Assembly: GCF_000317475.1 (NCBI RefSeq)
Contig: NC_019729.1
Coordinates: 4,168,501 to 4,232,500, forward strand
Length of the DNA stretch: 64,000 nt
Origin: Oscillatoria nigro-viridis PCC 7112
GTDB taxonomy: Bacteria > Cyanobacteriota > Cyanobacteriia > Cyanobacteriales > Microcoleaceae
Direction: 5' to 3'
In this document: positions 45,522 to 54,500 of the stretch, piece by piece
Layout: each line of letters begins with the position of its first letter
Numbering within the stretch: position 1 is the first letter of the stretch
Position numbers and translations under genes: made by a program
The notes under the pieces: generated by a model
Seen by the model: only the letters and a program-made list of their open reading frames with translations
Database searches by the model: none
Told to the model about the DNA's origin: nothing

Positions 45522-46127
45522 TTAAGAGCGATCGAGCAAAGAGCGAATTTTCTTCCACCAAGCAGCCGGCGAATCTTCCGGGCGATATGCGGCATCAAAC
45601 ATCGACAAAATTAGCGGCAAACCCCCCACCTTCGCACTCATCAACAAGTGCATTGCCAGACAAAATACCAATACCACCCAACCAGAAGCGTGTAAATAAT
45701 ACCAAACCTGCGTCAATTCCCCAGCCGGCAGCCATTCTTCCTTAACCATACTGCCAGAAGCGATCGCCCAAGTCAGTGCCAGCAACATCAACGTATTCAC
45801 AATCCGGTGCAAACTGTACCACCAAATCGGTTTTCCTAACTGCGTTAGTTTGCCAAAAGAATCCGGCTGCACCAAGCGTTTTTGACCTGCGTGGAAACTG
45901 TACAATGCAAAAGCCGGCATTATTCCTAACAGCAACATCTTGCCAAAAGTGCCGTGAATCCCGATAATATCTGCAATCTGAGGCACTGGGACTTTGCCAA
46001 ACCGCCCATCGTAGGTGTTGTAAACCAGAAATGCGCTCAAAATTGCTAAAAGGGCGATCGCAGCGTTAACCCCGTGCAGTAACCTGAGCAGCAGTGGCTG
46101 GTAGGGTCTAGATTGCGGCATAATCAA
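45522..46127 (-). CDS. Cytochrome b561-type membrane protein
   Basis: 201 residues with four hydrophobic helices. Histidines suited to haem ligation occur in LRLLHGVNAAIALLA, GIHGTFGKMLL, YSLHRIVNTLML, WYYLHASGWVVL and AMHLLMSAKVGG. This is the pattern of the bacterial cytochrome b561 / Ni-hydrogenase cytochrome-b fold, which moves electrons across or within the membrane. The partner is unknown; a tiny hydrophobic protein may follow it directly. Confidence 0.82.
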   Translation of the reverse strand: MIMPQSRPYQPLLLRLLHGVNAAIALLAILSAFLVYNTYDGRFGKVPVPQIADIIGIHGTFGKMLLLGIMPAFALYSFHAGQKRLVQPDSFGKLTQLGKPIWWYSLHRIVNTLMLLALTWAIASGSMVKEEWLPAGELTQVWYYLHASGWVVLVFCLAMHLLMSAKVGGLPLILSMFDAAYRPEDSPAAWWKKIRSLLDRS

Positions 46128-46318
46128 TTCTGCTACTCGATCGATAATTTTTTAGAGAATACAGCTAAGCGCCCATTTTTTCAACCCTCGCCAATAGTGA
46201 AATAAATCTGAAATAAAAATGAAAGGTTTATGAAAAAAAAGCATTAATATCAAAGTTTAGTGTAAAATAAAATTGTCAAGAAGAACAGTTTATTTATAAC
46301 ACCTAACACTTTACAAAA

Positions 46319-46900
46319 ATGGATGCAGCCACTACCATCTTACTTTCCTTGGGACTAGCAGCAGATGCTTTTGCTGTTGCTGTTTCTAGCGGTTTAGCAA
46401 TTAAACACATGAAGGTGAATAAAGCTTTAAAAATCGCCTTATTTTTCGGAGGTTTTCAAGCTTTAATGCCCGTATTAGGATGGTTTTTCGGCCTTAGTTT
46501 TAGTTTTTTGATAACACCTATCGACCATTGGATAGCTTTTGGTTTATTGAGTTTCATTGGCGGTAAAATGATTTACGAATCGCTGCAAACCGAAGAAGGC
46601 GAGAAAAAATTTAATCCCTTAGATACGGGTACTTTGATAACGCTGTCGGTGGCGACAAGCATCGATGCTCTTGCAGTTGGCATCGGATTTGCAGTGCTAA
46701 AAACTGCGATCGGCCCTGTCGCTAGTGCGATCGGGTTTATTACTTTCTTTGTCGTATTTGCTGGCGTGTTCATCGGCCACAAGTGCGGCAATTTATTTGG
46801 AAATAAAATAGAGTTACTAGGAGGCGTAATTTTAATTGCGATCGGCAGCAATATATTATTTTCGCATTTAACAGAAGCGTCGGCAGTCATCAGTCATTAG
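46319..46900 (+). CDS. mntP: Manganese efflux pump MntP
   Basis: 193 residues in two three-helix halves, each with the family motif: LGLAADAFAVAVSSG near 11 and SVATSIDALAVGIGFA near 111, whose Asp residues form the metal path. MntP exports Mn(II) and protects against manganese overload. No yybP-ykoY riboswitch pattern is seen in the ~190-base upstream leader. The last residues (AVISH) and the stop are encoded by AGTCATC/AGTCATT heptamer repeats, so the C-terminal tail was reset by repeat growth. Confidence 0.94.
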   Translation: MDAATTILLSLGLAADAFAVAVSSGLAIKHMKVNKALKIALFFGGFQALMPVLGWFFGLSFSFLITPIDHWIAFGLLSFIGGKMIYESLQTEEGEKKFNPLDTGTLITLSVATSIDALAVGIGFAVLKTAIGPVASAIGFITFFVVFAGVFIGHKCGNLFGNKIELLGGVILIAIGSNILFSHLTEASAVISH

Positions 46901-47043
46901 TCATCAGTAATGGGTAATTGGTAATTTATACTTTTTCCAGGCTATGCCTGAGAACACATACCCGGAGGCTGTGGCTACAATGCCGAATTTCTCATGCCCA
47001 ATTCCCGCTACAATAATAATATTGCGTTAGAGGACAAAATTCT

Positions 47044-47598
47044 GTGCTGAAACTTTACGGCGGAGCCCGCAGCAGGGCCTCAATTGTCAAGTGGTATCTA
47101 GAAGAAATAGCGGTTCCCTACGAATTTGTGATGCTGGATATGCAAGCAGGGGCACACTTGCAGCCAGAGTATCTCGAAATTAACCCGATCGGCAAAGTAC
47201 CGGCAATTGTTGACGGAGATTTTAAACTTTGGGAATCCGGCGCAATTCTGCTGTATTTAGCTCAAAAATATGGTAAGATGCCCGACACTTTGGAGGAGCA
47301 AGCTCAAATCGTGCAGTGGGTCATATTTGCTAACGCTACGTTGGCGCCGGGAATATTTACAGAAGCAACTCGCGATCGCGAAACTCCCAAGTTGTTAACA
47401 CCGCTTAATCAAATCTTCGAGAAACAGCCGTTTTTGATGGGCGATGAATTCGGTGTCGCCGACGCAGCAGTAGGGTCAGCTTTAGCCTACATTCCAATGA
47501 TGCTAAAACTAGACCTCAGCCCTTATCCGGCTGTTGTAGATTACATCAAGCGGATCTCAGAAAGGCCTGCTTTCAAAAGTGCGATCGGCGGTAGCTGA
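47044..47598 (+). CDS. Glutathione S-transferase family protein
   Basis: 184 residues from a GTG at 47044, with AGAGGA ten bases upstream. The N-terminal thioredoxin-like half has KLYGGARSRASIVKWYLEE (catalytic-type Ser/Arg region), the cis-Pro site GKVPAIVDGDFKLWESGAIL, and the glutathione gamma-Glu contact ESGAI. The all-helical half ends in GVADAAVGSALAYIP. It is a typical cytosolic GST; the electrophile substrate cannot be read. Confidence 0.92.
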   Translation: MLKLYGGARSRASIVKWYLEEIAVPYEFVMLDMQAGAHLQPEYLEINPIGKVPAIVDGDFKLWESGAILLYLAQKYGKMPDTLEEQAQIVQWVIFANATLAPGIFTEATRDRETPKLLTPLNQIFEKQPFLMGDEFGVADAAVGSALAYIPMMLKLDLSPYPAVVDYIKRISERPAFKSAIGGS

Positions 47599-47639
47599 AG
47601 GATGGCACTACACGGATTTTGACACGGATACACGGATGA

Positions 47640-47725
47640 ATTATTGAGGGTGAGTCAGGAGTCAGGAGTCAGGAGTCAGAGGGCAACAGTCAGCAGTCAG
47701 CAGTCAGCAGTCAGAGGGCAAAGTC
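47640..47725. repeat. AGTCAGC heptamers and ACACGGAT units
   Basis: CACGGATTTTGACACGGATACACGGATG lies at ~47610-47637, then CAGGAGTCAGGAGTCAGGAGTC and AGTCAGCAGTCAGCAGTC at 47651-47715. Confidence 0.8.
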
Positions 47726-47741
47726 ATAAAACTTAATAGCT

Positions 47742-47777
47742 AAAAGCAGGGGCAATTTGTGAATTGCCCCTGCTTTT
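47742..47777. terminator. Strong terminator between gst and psbK
   Basis: A perfect 16-base-pair stem, AAAAGCAGGGGCAATT with its complement, around a TGTG loop. The ends are A/T runs, so it can act as an intrinsic terminator in both directions for the convergent gst and psbK. Confidence 0.9.
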
Positions 47778-47790
47778 GATGAAATCAAAC

Positions 47791-47928
47791 TTATCTAAAT
47801 CCGACAGCCGCCTGCCAAACAAAAGCCAGCAGCAAGAAAAATACGGGAATGACCGGCAAAACATTAACCAAAGGCTCAAAAATCGAATAAGCTTCGGGCA
47901 GTTTTGCTAAGAGTAATGCAGCTTCCAT
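47791..47928 (-). CDS. psbK: Photosystem II protein K
   Basis: A 45-residue precursor translated from ATG 47928 to TAA 47791: [14 protein letters not shown], then [17 protein letters not shown], ending [10 protein letters not shown]. This matches PsbK almost residue for residue. The first 8 residues are normally removed, leaving one transmembrane helix that sits near CP43 and helps hold plastoquinone and accessory subunits in photosystem II. It lies 60 bases downstream of tgt on the same strand and ends at the strong hairpin at 47742-47777. Confidence 0.97.
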   Translation of the reverse strand: MEAALLLAKLPEAYSIFEPLVNVLPVIPVFFLLLAFVWQAAVGFR

Positions 47929-47988
47929 GAATCAACCTACCTATCCAACAGAATTTTCATAATTGTCGCATATCTTTACCCAAGGCAA

Positions 47989-49119
47989 TCACGATCGATC
48001 GACTCTCGGTGCAAGCCAGCAGGCAAACTCTTCAGTAAATCGATCGGCCAAAATCGCCTCCCGCATCCTCCCCGTAAAGCGAATCAACTCCGTCACATTG
48101 TGAAGCGCCAGCAAAGTATACCCCAGCACTTCGTTAGCCCGCGCCAAATGGGCCAAATAAGCCCGACTGAATTTTTGGCAGGTATAACAAGGACAAGACT
48201 CATCCAGCGGAGCAAAATCCTCCCGGAACCGAGCATTTTTCAAACTCCAGCGTTCCCCACCAACAAACGCCGTCCCGTGGCGGGCCAGCCGAGTCGGAAT
48301 CACGCAGTCAAACATATCTACGCCACTCGCCACCGCCAGCGCCATTTCCCGATAAGTCCCAATCCCCATCAGATAACGCGGTTTATTTGCCGGCAACAGA
48401 GGCGCAGTCACCTTCACAATCTCTGCGATCAAATCCCCCGATTCCCCCACACTAACGCCGCCGATGGCGTAGCCCGGTAAATCCAAATCTACCAACTGGT
48501 TCGCCGCGCGCGATCGCAAATCGGGGAAAACGCCCCCCTGGACGATTCCAAACAAAGCTTGATCCGGGCGCGAGTGAGCTTGAATGCAGCGTTGCAGCCA
48601 GCGGTAAGTGCGATTTGTGGCGGCCTCCACCTCCTCCCGCGTAGCGGGGTAAGGGGGACACTCGTCAAAGGCCATAATCACATCGGCGCCCAAGTCATTC
48701 TGAATTTCGATCGATCGTTCCGGTGTCAAATTAATCATGCGGCCGTCGCGGGGAGAGCGAAAAGTCACCCCATCATCAGTAATCTTCCGCATTTGGCTCA
48801 AGCTAAACACCTGAAAGCCACCCGAATCCGTCAGCATCGGGCCCGGCCAAGCCATAAATTTATGCAATCCGCCGGCGCCGGCGACAATTGCTTCCCCCGG
48901 CTGCAAGTGCAAGTGATAAGTATTTGCCAAAACCATTTGAGAACCCGCCGCCTCAAGATGTGCCGGCGTCAAAGTTTTGACATTAGCTAGCGTCCCCACT
49001 GGCATAAATTTAGGTGTTTCCACCACACCGTGGGGAGTGGCAAAAACCCCTGCACGCGCTTGGGTATGGCTGCAATTAGCCTGACATTTAAAAGAAAATT
49101 TCGCCTTGTCCTCAGTCAT
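47989..49119 (-). CDS. tgt: tRNA-guanine transglycosylase
   Basis: About 376 residues from the ATG at 49119, chosen because homology starts at [17 protein letters not shown] and GGGGA lies just upstream. A longer frame to 49305 would add 62 residues that are only translated dispersed repeat. Motifs are the substrate-binding [15 protein letters not shown], the Asp of [12 protein letters not shown], the nucleophilic Asp of [14 protein letters not shown], and zinc ligands [14 protein letters not shown] with the later His in LLALHN. The enzyme swaps guanine for a queuine precursor at position 34 of GUN-anticodon tRNAs. psbK follows on the same strand. Confidence 0.95.
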   Translation of the reverse strand: MTEDKAKFSFKCQANCSHTQARAGVFATPHGVVETPKFMPVGTLANVKTLTPAHLEAAGSQMVLANTYHLHLQPGEAIVAGAGGLHKFMAWPGPMLTDSGGFQVFSLSQMRKITDDGVTFRSPRDGRMINLTPERSIEIQNDLGADVIMAFDECPPYPATREEVEAATNRTYRWLQRCIQAHSRPDQALFGIVQGGVFPDLRSRAANQLVDLDLPGYAIGGVSVGESGDLIAEIVKVTAPLLPANKPRYLMGIGTYREMALAVASGVDMFDCVIPTRLARHGTAFVGGERWSLKNARFREDFAPLDESCPCYTCQKFSRAYLAHLARANEVLGYTLLALHNVTELIRFTGRMREAILADRFTEEFACWLAPRVDRS

Positions 49120-49198
49120 TAGTCCCCGATGCTCGTTAACCGCTACTCGGCCGTCCGTGTTATTTAATCTATTGTTGATGACATCGCGACCAAAAAAA

Positions 49199-49475
49199 CC
49201 ATGACCGAGAATTTCTAGATGGTACCCGCCACGCGATTTATCCGTGGAATCAATCCAAAACCGACAATCGAAAATCCTTGCATCCCCCGAATTTATCTCG
49301 CGCAAGTCAATCCAAAATCGACAATCGAAAATCTAAAATCGAATGACCCCGCCCAAAAACGGAGACAAGTTTCCGACAATCGCCGTGGAGGGCAAAAATT
49401 TTTAGACCTTAGTTCTACCTCCCAGATTCACGGCGCTGCGAGTAAATCTAAAATCTAAAATCTAAAATCTAAAAT
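49199..49475 (+). repeat. Family B repeat and AAATCTAAAATC runs upstream of tgt
   Basis: A full family B copy (CCGAGAATTTCTAGATGG, TACCCGCCACGCGATT, TCCGTGGAATCAATCC) ends near 49344, followed by AAATCTAAAATC units at 49445-49478. It probably displaced or carries the tgt promoter. No gene seen. Confidence 0.8.
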
Positions 49476-49485
49476 CGACTGACGA

Positions 49486-49935
49486 TTAAAAGGGGGAATC
49501 ATCATCGTCCAATTGCAGATCCCAGTTGCCTGAGAGTACCTGATCGACAACCGCATCCAAAGCCGCAGCATTTAAATTCCGGGCGAATTGCTCTTGCAAA
49601 GGATTGGAGAGGGGAATTAACCGCAACAGCCGTCCGTCTTGAATCAAGTCAAAATAAGCACCATCTTCAGGGGACTGTTTCAGTTCCAGGTAATCAAAAC
49701 TATACACGTTCAAATAAAGGGCATGGTTGGCAATCAGGGTAGAACGATCGGGGTTGGCGAAGACTTCGAGCACATACCCTTCGCCTTCGCTGTAAATCTT
49801 GCCATCTTGTATGTGAAGGTAGCGGACACGTCCTAAATCAAACAGCAATCTTTTGATATCGCGTTTGTTGACGACAATCCCTGTATCGATGATGCAAGGA
49901 GCAACTACCCTGTTATTCAATTGATCGTGACTCAT
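49486..49935 (-). CDS. Conserved cyanobacterial protein
   Basis: 149 residues, soluble, acidic tail (LQLDDDDSPF). Segments: IIDTGIVVNKRDIKRLLFDLGRVRYLHIQDGKIYSEGEGYVLEVFANPDRSTL, written here only to show the strand-rich centre, and FDLIQDGRLLRLIPLSNP. I recall similar proteins in many cyanobacteria without a function. It stands alone, with repeats downstream and the divergent cobS upstream. Confidence 0.72.
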   Translation of the reverse strand: MSHDQLNNRVVAPCIIDTGIVVNKRDIKRLLFDLGRVRYLHIQDGKIYSEGEGYVLEVFANPDRSTLIANHALYLNVYSFDYLELKQSPEDGAYFDLIQDGRLLRLIPLSNPLQEQFARNLNAAALDAVVDQVLSGNWDLQLDDDDSPF

Positions 49936-50194
49936 GGAGTAAAAGCCTCTGTTGTAGTATTTTCCCGTCTTGAAAATCAGGGAGTTAGCTAGAATTCTTG
50001 GTACGGGAAACGCGGATCTTGAGTTTAGTCATTTTAGATGGGGAGCTTTGGGATCGCTGCCGACAGAGGTTTTCCGGGGAAAAGAGCGGGCGACAGGAGG
50101 AATGCTCGATCCAAAAAACTAGGGTGTTACAGTCCAATTCTGGCACACGCTAATCGATTGACAACTGCATACCAGATGAAAAATTTTCTATCTT

Positions 50195-50992
50195 ATGGTG
50201 CATGATAAATGGGTTCGCTCTACGATCGACTTTTTCCGGAATCAAGGCGCTGCCATCGCAGCCGCAGTCGCTTTTTATACTTGTTTGCCGGTACCGGTGT
50301 CTTGGACTTTGGAGTTTCGGGGCATTGCCCGCTTGGCACCGGCGATCGGGCTTTTGATTGGGGGAATGCTGGGACTGGCGGATGTTGGGTTGCAGTTGTT
50401 GGGAATGCCTGCTCTGACTCGATCGGCCTTGGTGGTAGTCTCGGGCATCGCCGTTACTGGCGGGCTGCACCTAGACGGCGCAATGGACGCGGCGGACGGG
50501 CTGGCTGTACCAGACCCCGTGCGCCGGCTGGAAGTGATGCGGGACAGCGTTACAGGAGCCTTTGGGGCGATGGCTGCGATCGCGATCGTCCTGCTGAAAA
50601 CTGCCGCTCTCTCGGACTTGAACAACTATCGGTGGCTGGCTTTGATGGGTGTGGCGGGTTGGGGGAGGTGGGCCCAACTGGTGGCGATCGCCCGCTATCC
50701 CTATCTCCGGGCCGAGGGTAAGGGAGCTTTTCACAAGGAATCGATTTATTCTCCTTTTGATTTTATACCGGGAGTGCTGTTGCTGCTGAGTTTGAGCCTG
50801 GTGCAAGTTGTCTTGGAGGGCGATCGGTGGCTGTTGGCGGTGGGGATGGCTTTGGGGGGAAGTGCGATCGGAATTTTTGCCGGAGCCTGGTTTAACCACC
50901 GTTTGGGCGGCCACACGGGCGATACTTACGGTGCTGTAGTCGAGTGGACTGAGGCTTTGTTGCTGTGTCTTTTGGCAGCATTGGAAGGGTAA
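50195..50992 (+). CDS. cobS: Adenosylcobinamide-GDP ribazoletransferase (cobalamin synthase)
   Basis: A 265-residue polytopic membrane protein with the CobS motifs: [11 protein letters not shown] near 28, [16 protein letters not shown] near 89, [34 protein letters not shown], and a late [20 protein letters not shown]. It joins adenosylcobinamide-GDP with alpha-ribazole in the last assembly step of B12 or pseudo-B12. No other cob gene is close. About six or seven membrane helices are visible. Confidence 0.95.
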   Translation: MVHDKWVRSTIDFFRNQGAAIAAAVAFYTCLPVPVSWTLEFRGIARLAPAIGLLIGGMLGLADVGLQLLGMPALTRSALVVVSGIAVTGGLHLDGAMDAADGLAVPDPVRRLEVMRDSVTGAFGAMAAIAIVLLKTAALSDLNNYRWLALMGVAGWGRWAQLVAIARYPYLRAEGKGAFHKESIYSPFDFIPGVLLLLSLSLVQVVLEGDRWLLAVGMALGGSAIGIFAGAWFNHRLGGHTGDTYGAVVEWTEALLLCLLAALEG

Positions 50993-51160
50993 GTTATGCC
51001 ATGTTGCCATAGTTTTAATTAAGACTTTAGTCCTCAATTTACCAAATAATGACTGCTCTAGCAGGTGGAAATCCGCACTCAACAGCAATGATTTTCATCC
51101 TGTCTGGCTTCAAATGCTGCGCTAGATTTGATACAGCAAACCTCAACTTTCAAGAAAGCT

Positions 51161-51460
51161 ATGGGATACTTTATTGCTGCGATCGTCCTCGGAATGTTAA
51201 TTTGGGCTGGGTTCGAGATTGTCCAAACAATCCGCAATTGGGAAACGAATCCCGAAGAAACCACCAGCAACATTCAAGCTGAAATGCTCAAAGAAACATA
51301 TCGCGGTCAATTTGGTGCCGATGCGTTGGAGGGAGGGAGTCAGGCTGTCGGAAACGCACTCCACGCCGGCCACTGCGCCGCCGAAGCTGGGACTTGCGAA
51401 GCTGCTGCAAGTGCGATCGCCCCTATCGTAGAAGGCTTGTTGCACGTAGGGCATCATTAA
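51161..51460 (+). CDS. Small protein with one membrane helix, unidentified
   Basis: About 99 residues from ATG 51161 (a longer frame starts at 51128). A membrane helix YFIAAIVLGMLIWAGFEIV is followed by a charged stretch and a Gly/Ala/His/Cys-rich tail (NALHAGHCAAEAGTCEA, HVGHH) whose His and Cys could bind metal. No family is recognised. It may be a real small membrane protein or a chance frame. Confidence 0.45.
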   Translation: MGYFIAAIVLGMLIWAGFEIVQTIRNWETNPEETTSNIQAEMLKETYRGQFGADALEGGSQAVGNALHAGHCAAEAGTCEAAASAIAPIVEGLLHVGHH

Positions 51461-51519
51461 TTCGATCGACAAATACAGATAAAATCTGTGTTTATCTGTG
51501 TCGATCTGCGGTTAAAATC

Positions 51520-54500
51520 TCATAAGTTCTTACGCTGAAACCGATCGACCGCAGCCTGCAATTTTTCCCCCAGTATCCGAACGTGAGGTTCTTTTAACAT
51601 CCCAAGGTGGTTGCTGGGAATCTCGTGAACCTCTATTCCTCCCGTAATTACCCCGCCCCAACCCAATTCGCGATCGGCACCAGACGCCTCCGCACTCTCA
51701 ACTGCCTTGAAAATAGAAGCCCGACCCGGATAAACTCCCCCTACATAATTTTTCAATGCCTGATGATTTAATTCCCGATGAGTGAAGTTTTCCAAATAAA
51801 TTGGCAGGGGACGCCCCACCGCGCGGTACAAATTGCACAAAATTCTCCACTGAATCTCAGTGAGATCCTCGATTTTTCCGATCAGATTGCTCTTCGCTTT
51901 ATTCATAAATGCACCGGGGGTGAGACGTAAAATTCTCATGATCCCTTCACTTTGCTTCATCTCAGACGAATTTTTGAAAGCAGCCGGCCCGTAGGTGTCC
52001 AACAATCCCAGCAAAGCTACCTTCTCACCTAGATCGTGAAGTTGCCTGGCCATCTCAAAAGCTACTGTCCCGCCAAAAGATACTCCTAACAGAAAATAAG
52101 GGCCGTGCGGCTGAAAATTTTGCATTTCTTTTATGTAATAAGCTGCCAATTCCTCAACTCGATTGGGGGGAGCCAATTTTTCATCCATAATCTGGGTTGA
52201 CAGTCCCAAAACAGGCTGCGATCGATCGATATAATTCATTAAAGGACGGTAAAATTCCAATCCTCTACCGAGTACGTGGATGCAAAACAGAGGCGGTTTG
52301 TAACTTCCGGTTCCCGGTTGAATCACCACCATTGACGGAGACGGTGACGACCATTCCGGTTCGCGGAGAATGTCAGCCAATTGTTCAACCGTTGGCGATT
52401 GGAAAATAGCAGACAGCGGCAGCTTTTTGTCGAATACTTTCTCAATTTCAGCTAACAAGCGCGCTGCTAGCAGGGAATGTCCTCCCACCTCGAAGAAATT
52501 GTCCCTAATTCCCATTGAATTAATGCCTAAAACTTGTTGCCAAATTTCTGTCAGTTGGATATCTAATTGGTCGCGCGCGGCAACAGCAATTGTTTCATTG
52601 GGCGCAGCGTCGCTAGATTGCCACTTTTGAGTTGCCAAAGCGCGGCGGTCTACTTTGCCGTTGGGGTTTAAGGGCAGTTCTTTCACCAACACAAAAGCAC
52701 TCGGTATCATATAGTCGGGTAGCCTTTGTTTTAGGTAGTCGCGCAGATTGCCAGTCAAAGTGCGCTGCAAAGTTTTCCACAAGCCTTGAGTTTCCAACTG
52801 ATAGGCTACGCTTTGGTTAACTGTATTCTGTTCGTTCGGTGTAAGCTGAAACTGAATCCCGGTTTGTGGTGGACGCGACCAGGCGACTATCCCTGAAAGC
52901 CAGCGCGGTTCGTTCTCTCCAGGCAGTTGCAGGTGCAGGCGAACGCTCCTACCTCGATCGAGAACTGGCACGCCCACCAGAGCAACGCCACTCGTGGAGA
53001 TATCCTCTGTGTCGAGTTTGATGGGTTTACCGTCTAGTTCTAGTTGGCATTCACTGTGATAAGGGATGCGCTCTGGAATGAGTTTGGAGACGAGATAAGC
53101 CACGAGACGCTTGTTGCCAGGTGTGTCTTCTCGGTCAATGACTGCTGTAGAGAGTACGTCTGGGTGTTGTGTTAGTAAAGTTTCAATTTCGCCGAGTTCG
53201 ATGCGGAAGCCGCGAATCTTTACCTGATTGTCGGCGCGTCCGAGGTATTCGATGTTACCGTCACTCAGGTAGCGCGCTAAATCCCCTGTTTTGTAAAGGC
53301 GATTTGATTTGGTACGATCGGATGCTTCTTGGTTTTGGGCAATCTCTAGTTTTTCACCAGCATTCCCCAATCTAAAATCTAAAATCGGCAATCTAAAATC
53401 GTTGAAGGGATTGGGAATGAACCTTTCGGCTGTCAAATCGGGGCGGTTGAGGTAGCCTCTGGCCAAGCCGGCGCCGCCTGCATACAATTCCCCCGCAACG
53501 CCGATCGGCACTGGCTGCAAATGCCGATCGAGTATGTAAACTTGAGTATTGGCGATCGGCCGCCCGATGGGCACAGAATTAGTAATTTGACTGTCAGGGG
53601 CGATCGGCGCGCAGCAAGTAAAAGTGGTATTTTCGGTCGGCCCGTAACCGTTAATTAATTTGCAATTTGGAACTTCTCGCAGCAACTTCTGGACGTGAGG
53701 AACAGATAAAACGTCGCCGCCTGCCAACAGTTGGCGCACGCCCTTTAAATCGTCAATGCGATCGTCCACCATCAAGTGAAACAGTCCGGCTGTCAGCCAC
53801 AAAATTGTCACATTGTATAAGCGAATCGCCTCTCCCAACTCTGCCAAAGACGGGCTGCCGGGAGGGAATACCACCAGTTGCGCTCCGTTGAGCAGCGCTC
53901 CCCAAATTTCCAAGGTCGAGGCGTCGAAGGAAATCGGAGCAAGTTGCAGGAAGACTTCTGCTGCGGTGAGGCTGGCAAAATTAGTGTCTTTGACTAACCG
54001 CACTACGCCCCGGTGGACGACGCAAACGCCTTTGGGCTTGCCTGTCGAACCGGAAGTATACATGACATAAGCTAGATTGTCTGCATTAGCGAGATTGGCT
54101 GGGTTTATCTCACTTTGTGCGTCTATTTCCTCCCGCGCCGCATCCAGGCAAATGACTTTTGCTCCGCTGTCGGGAAGTCTTTCTACGAGGTTCTGTTGAG
54201 TCAAAAGCAGCGATATTTGGGCGTCTGACACCATGAAATCCAGCCGGTCTTTGGGATAAGCTGGGTCTAAGGGCAAGTAAGCCGAGCCTGCTTTAAGAAC
54301 AGCCAAAAGCGAGACGATCGCATCGATCGATCGATCCAAACAAATGCCCGCTAAAACTTCCGGGCCGGCCCCCAAAGTTTGCAGGTAATGTGCGAGTTGA
54401 TTGGCGCGACAATTTAGCTGTTGGTAGGTTAGCTGTTGCTCTCCAAAAACTAAGGCTACAGCATCGGGAGTTTGTTGTGCTTGAACTTCAAATAGTTGGT

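Noticed and set aside
46128-46318. yybP-ykoY manganese riboswitch before mntP
   Set aside because: No matching paired stems or conserved loop sequence could be found in the leader.
50209-50721. Arg/Gly-rich protein in another frame of cobS
   Set aside because: It overlaps cobS fully, and its composition is that of a shifted frame in GC-rich coding DNA.
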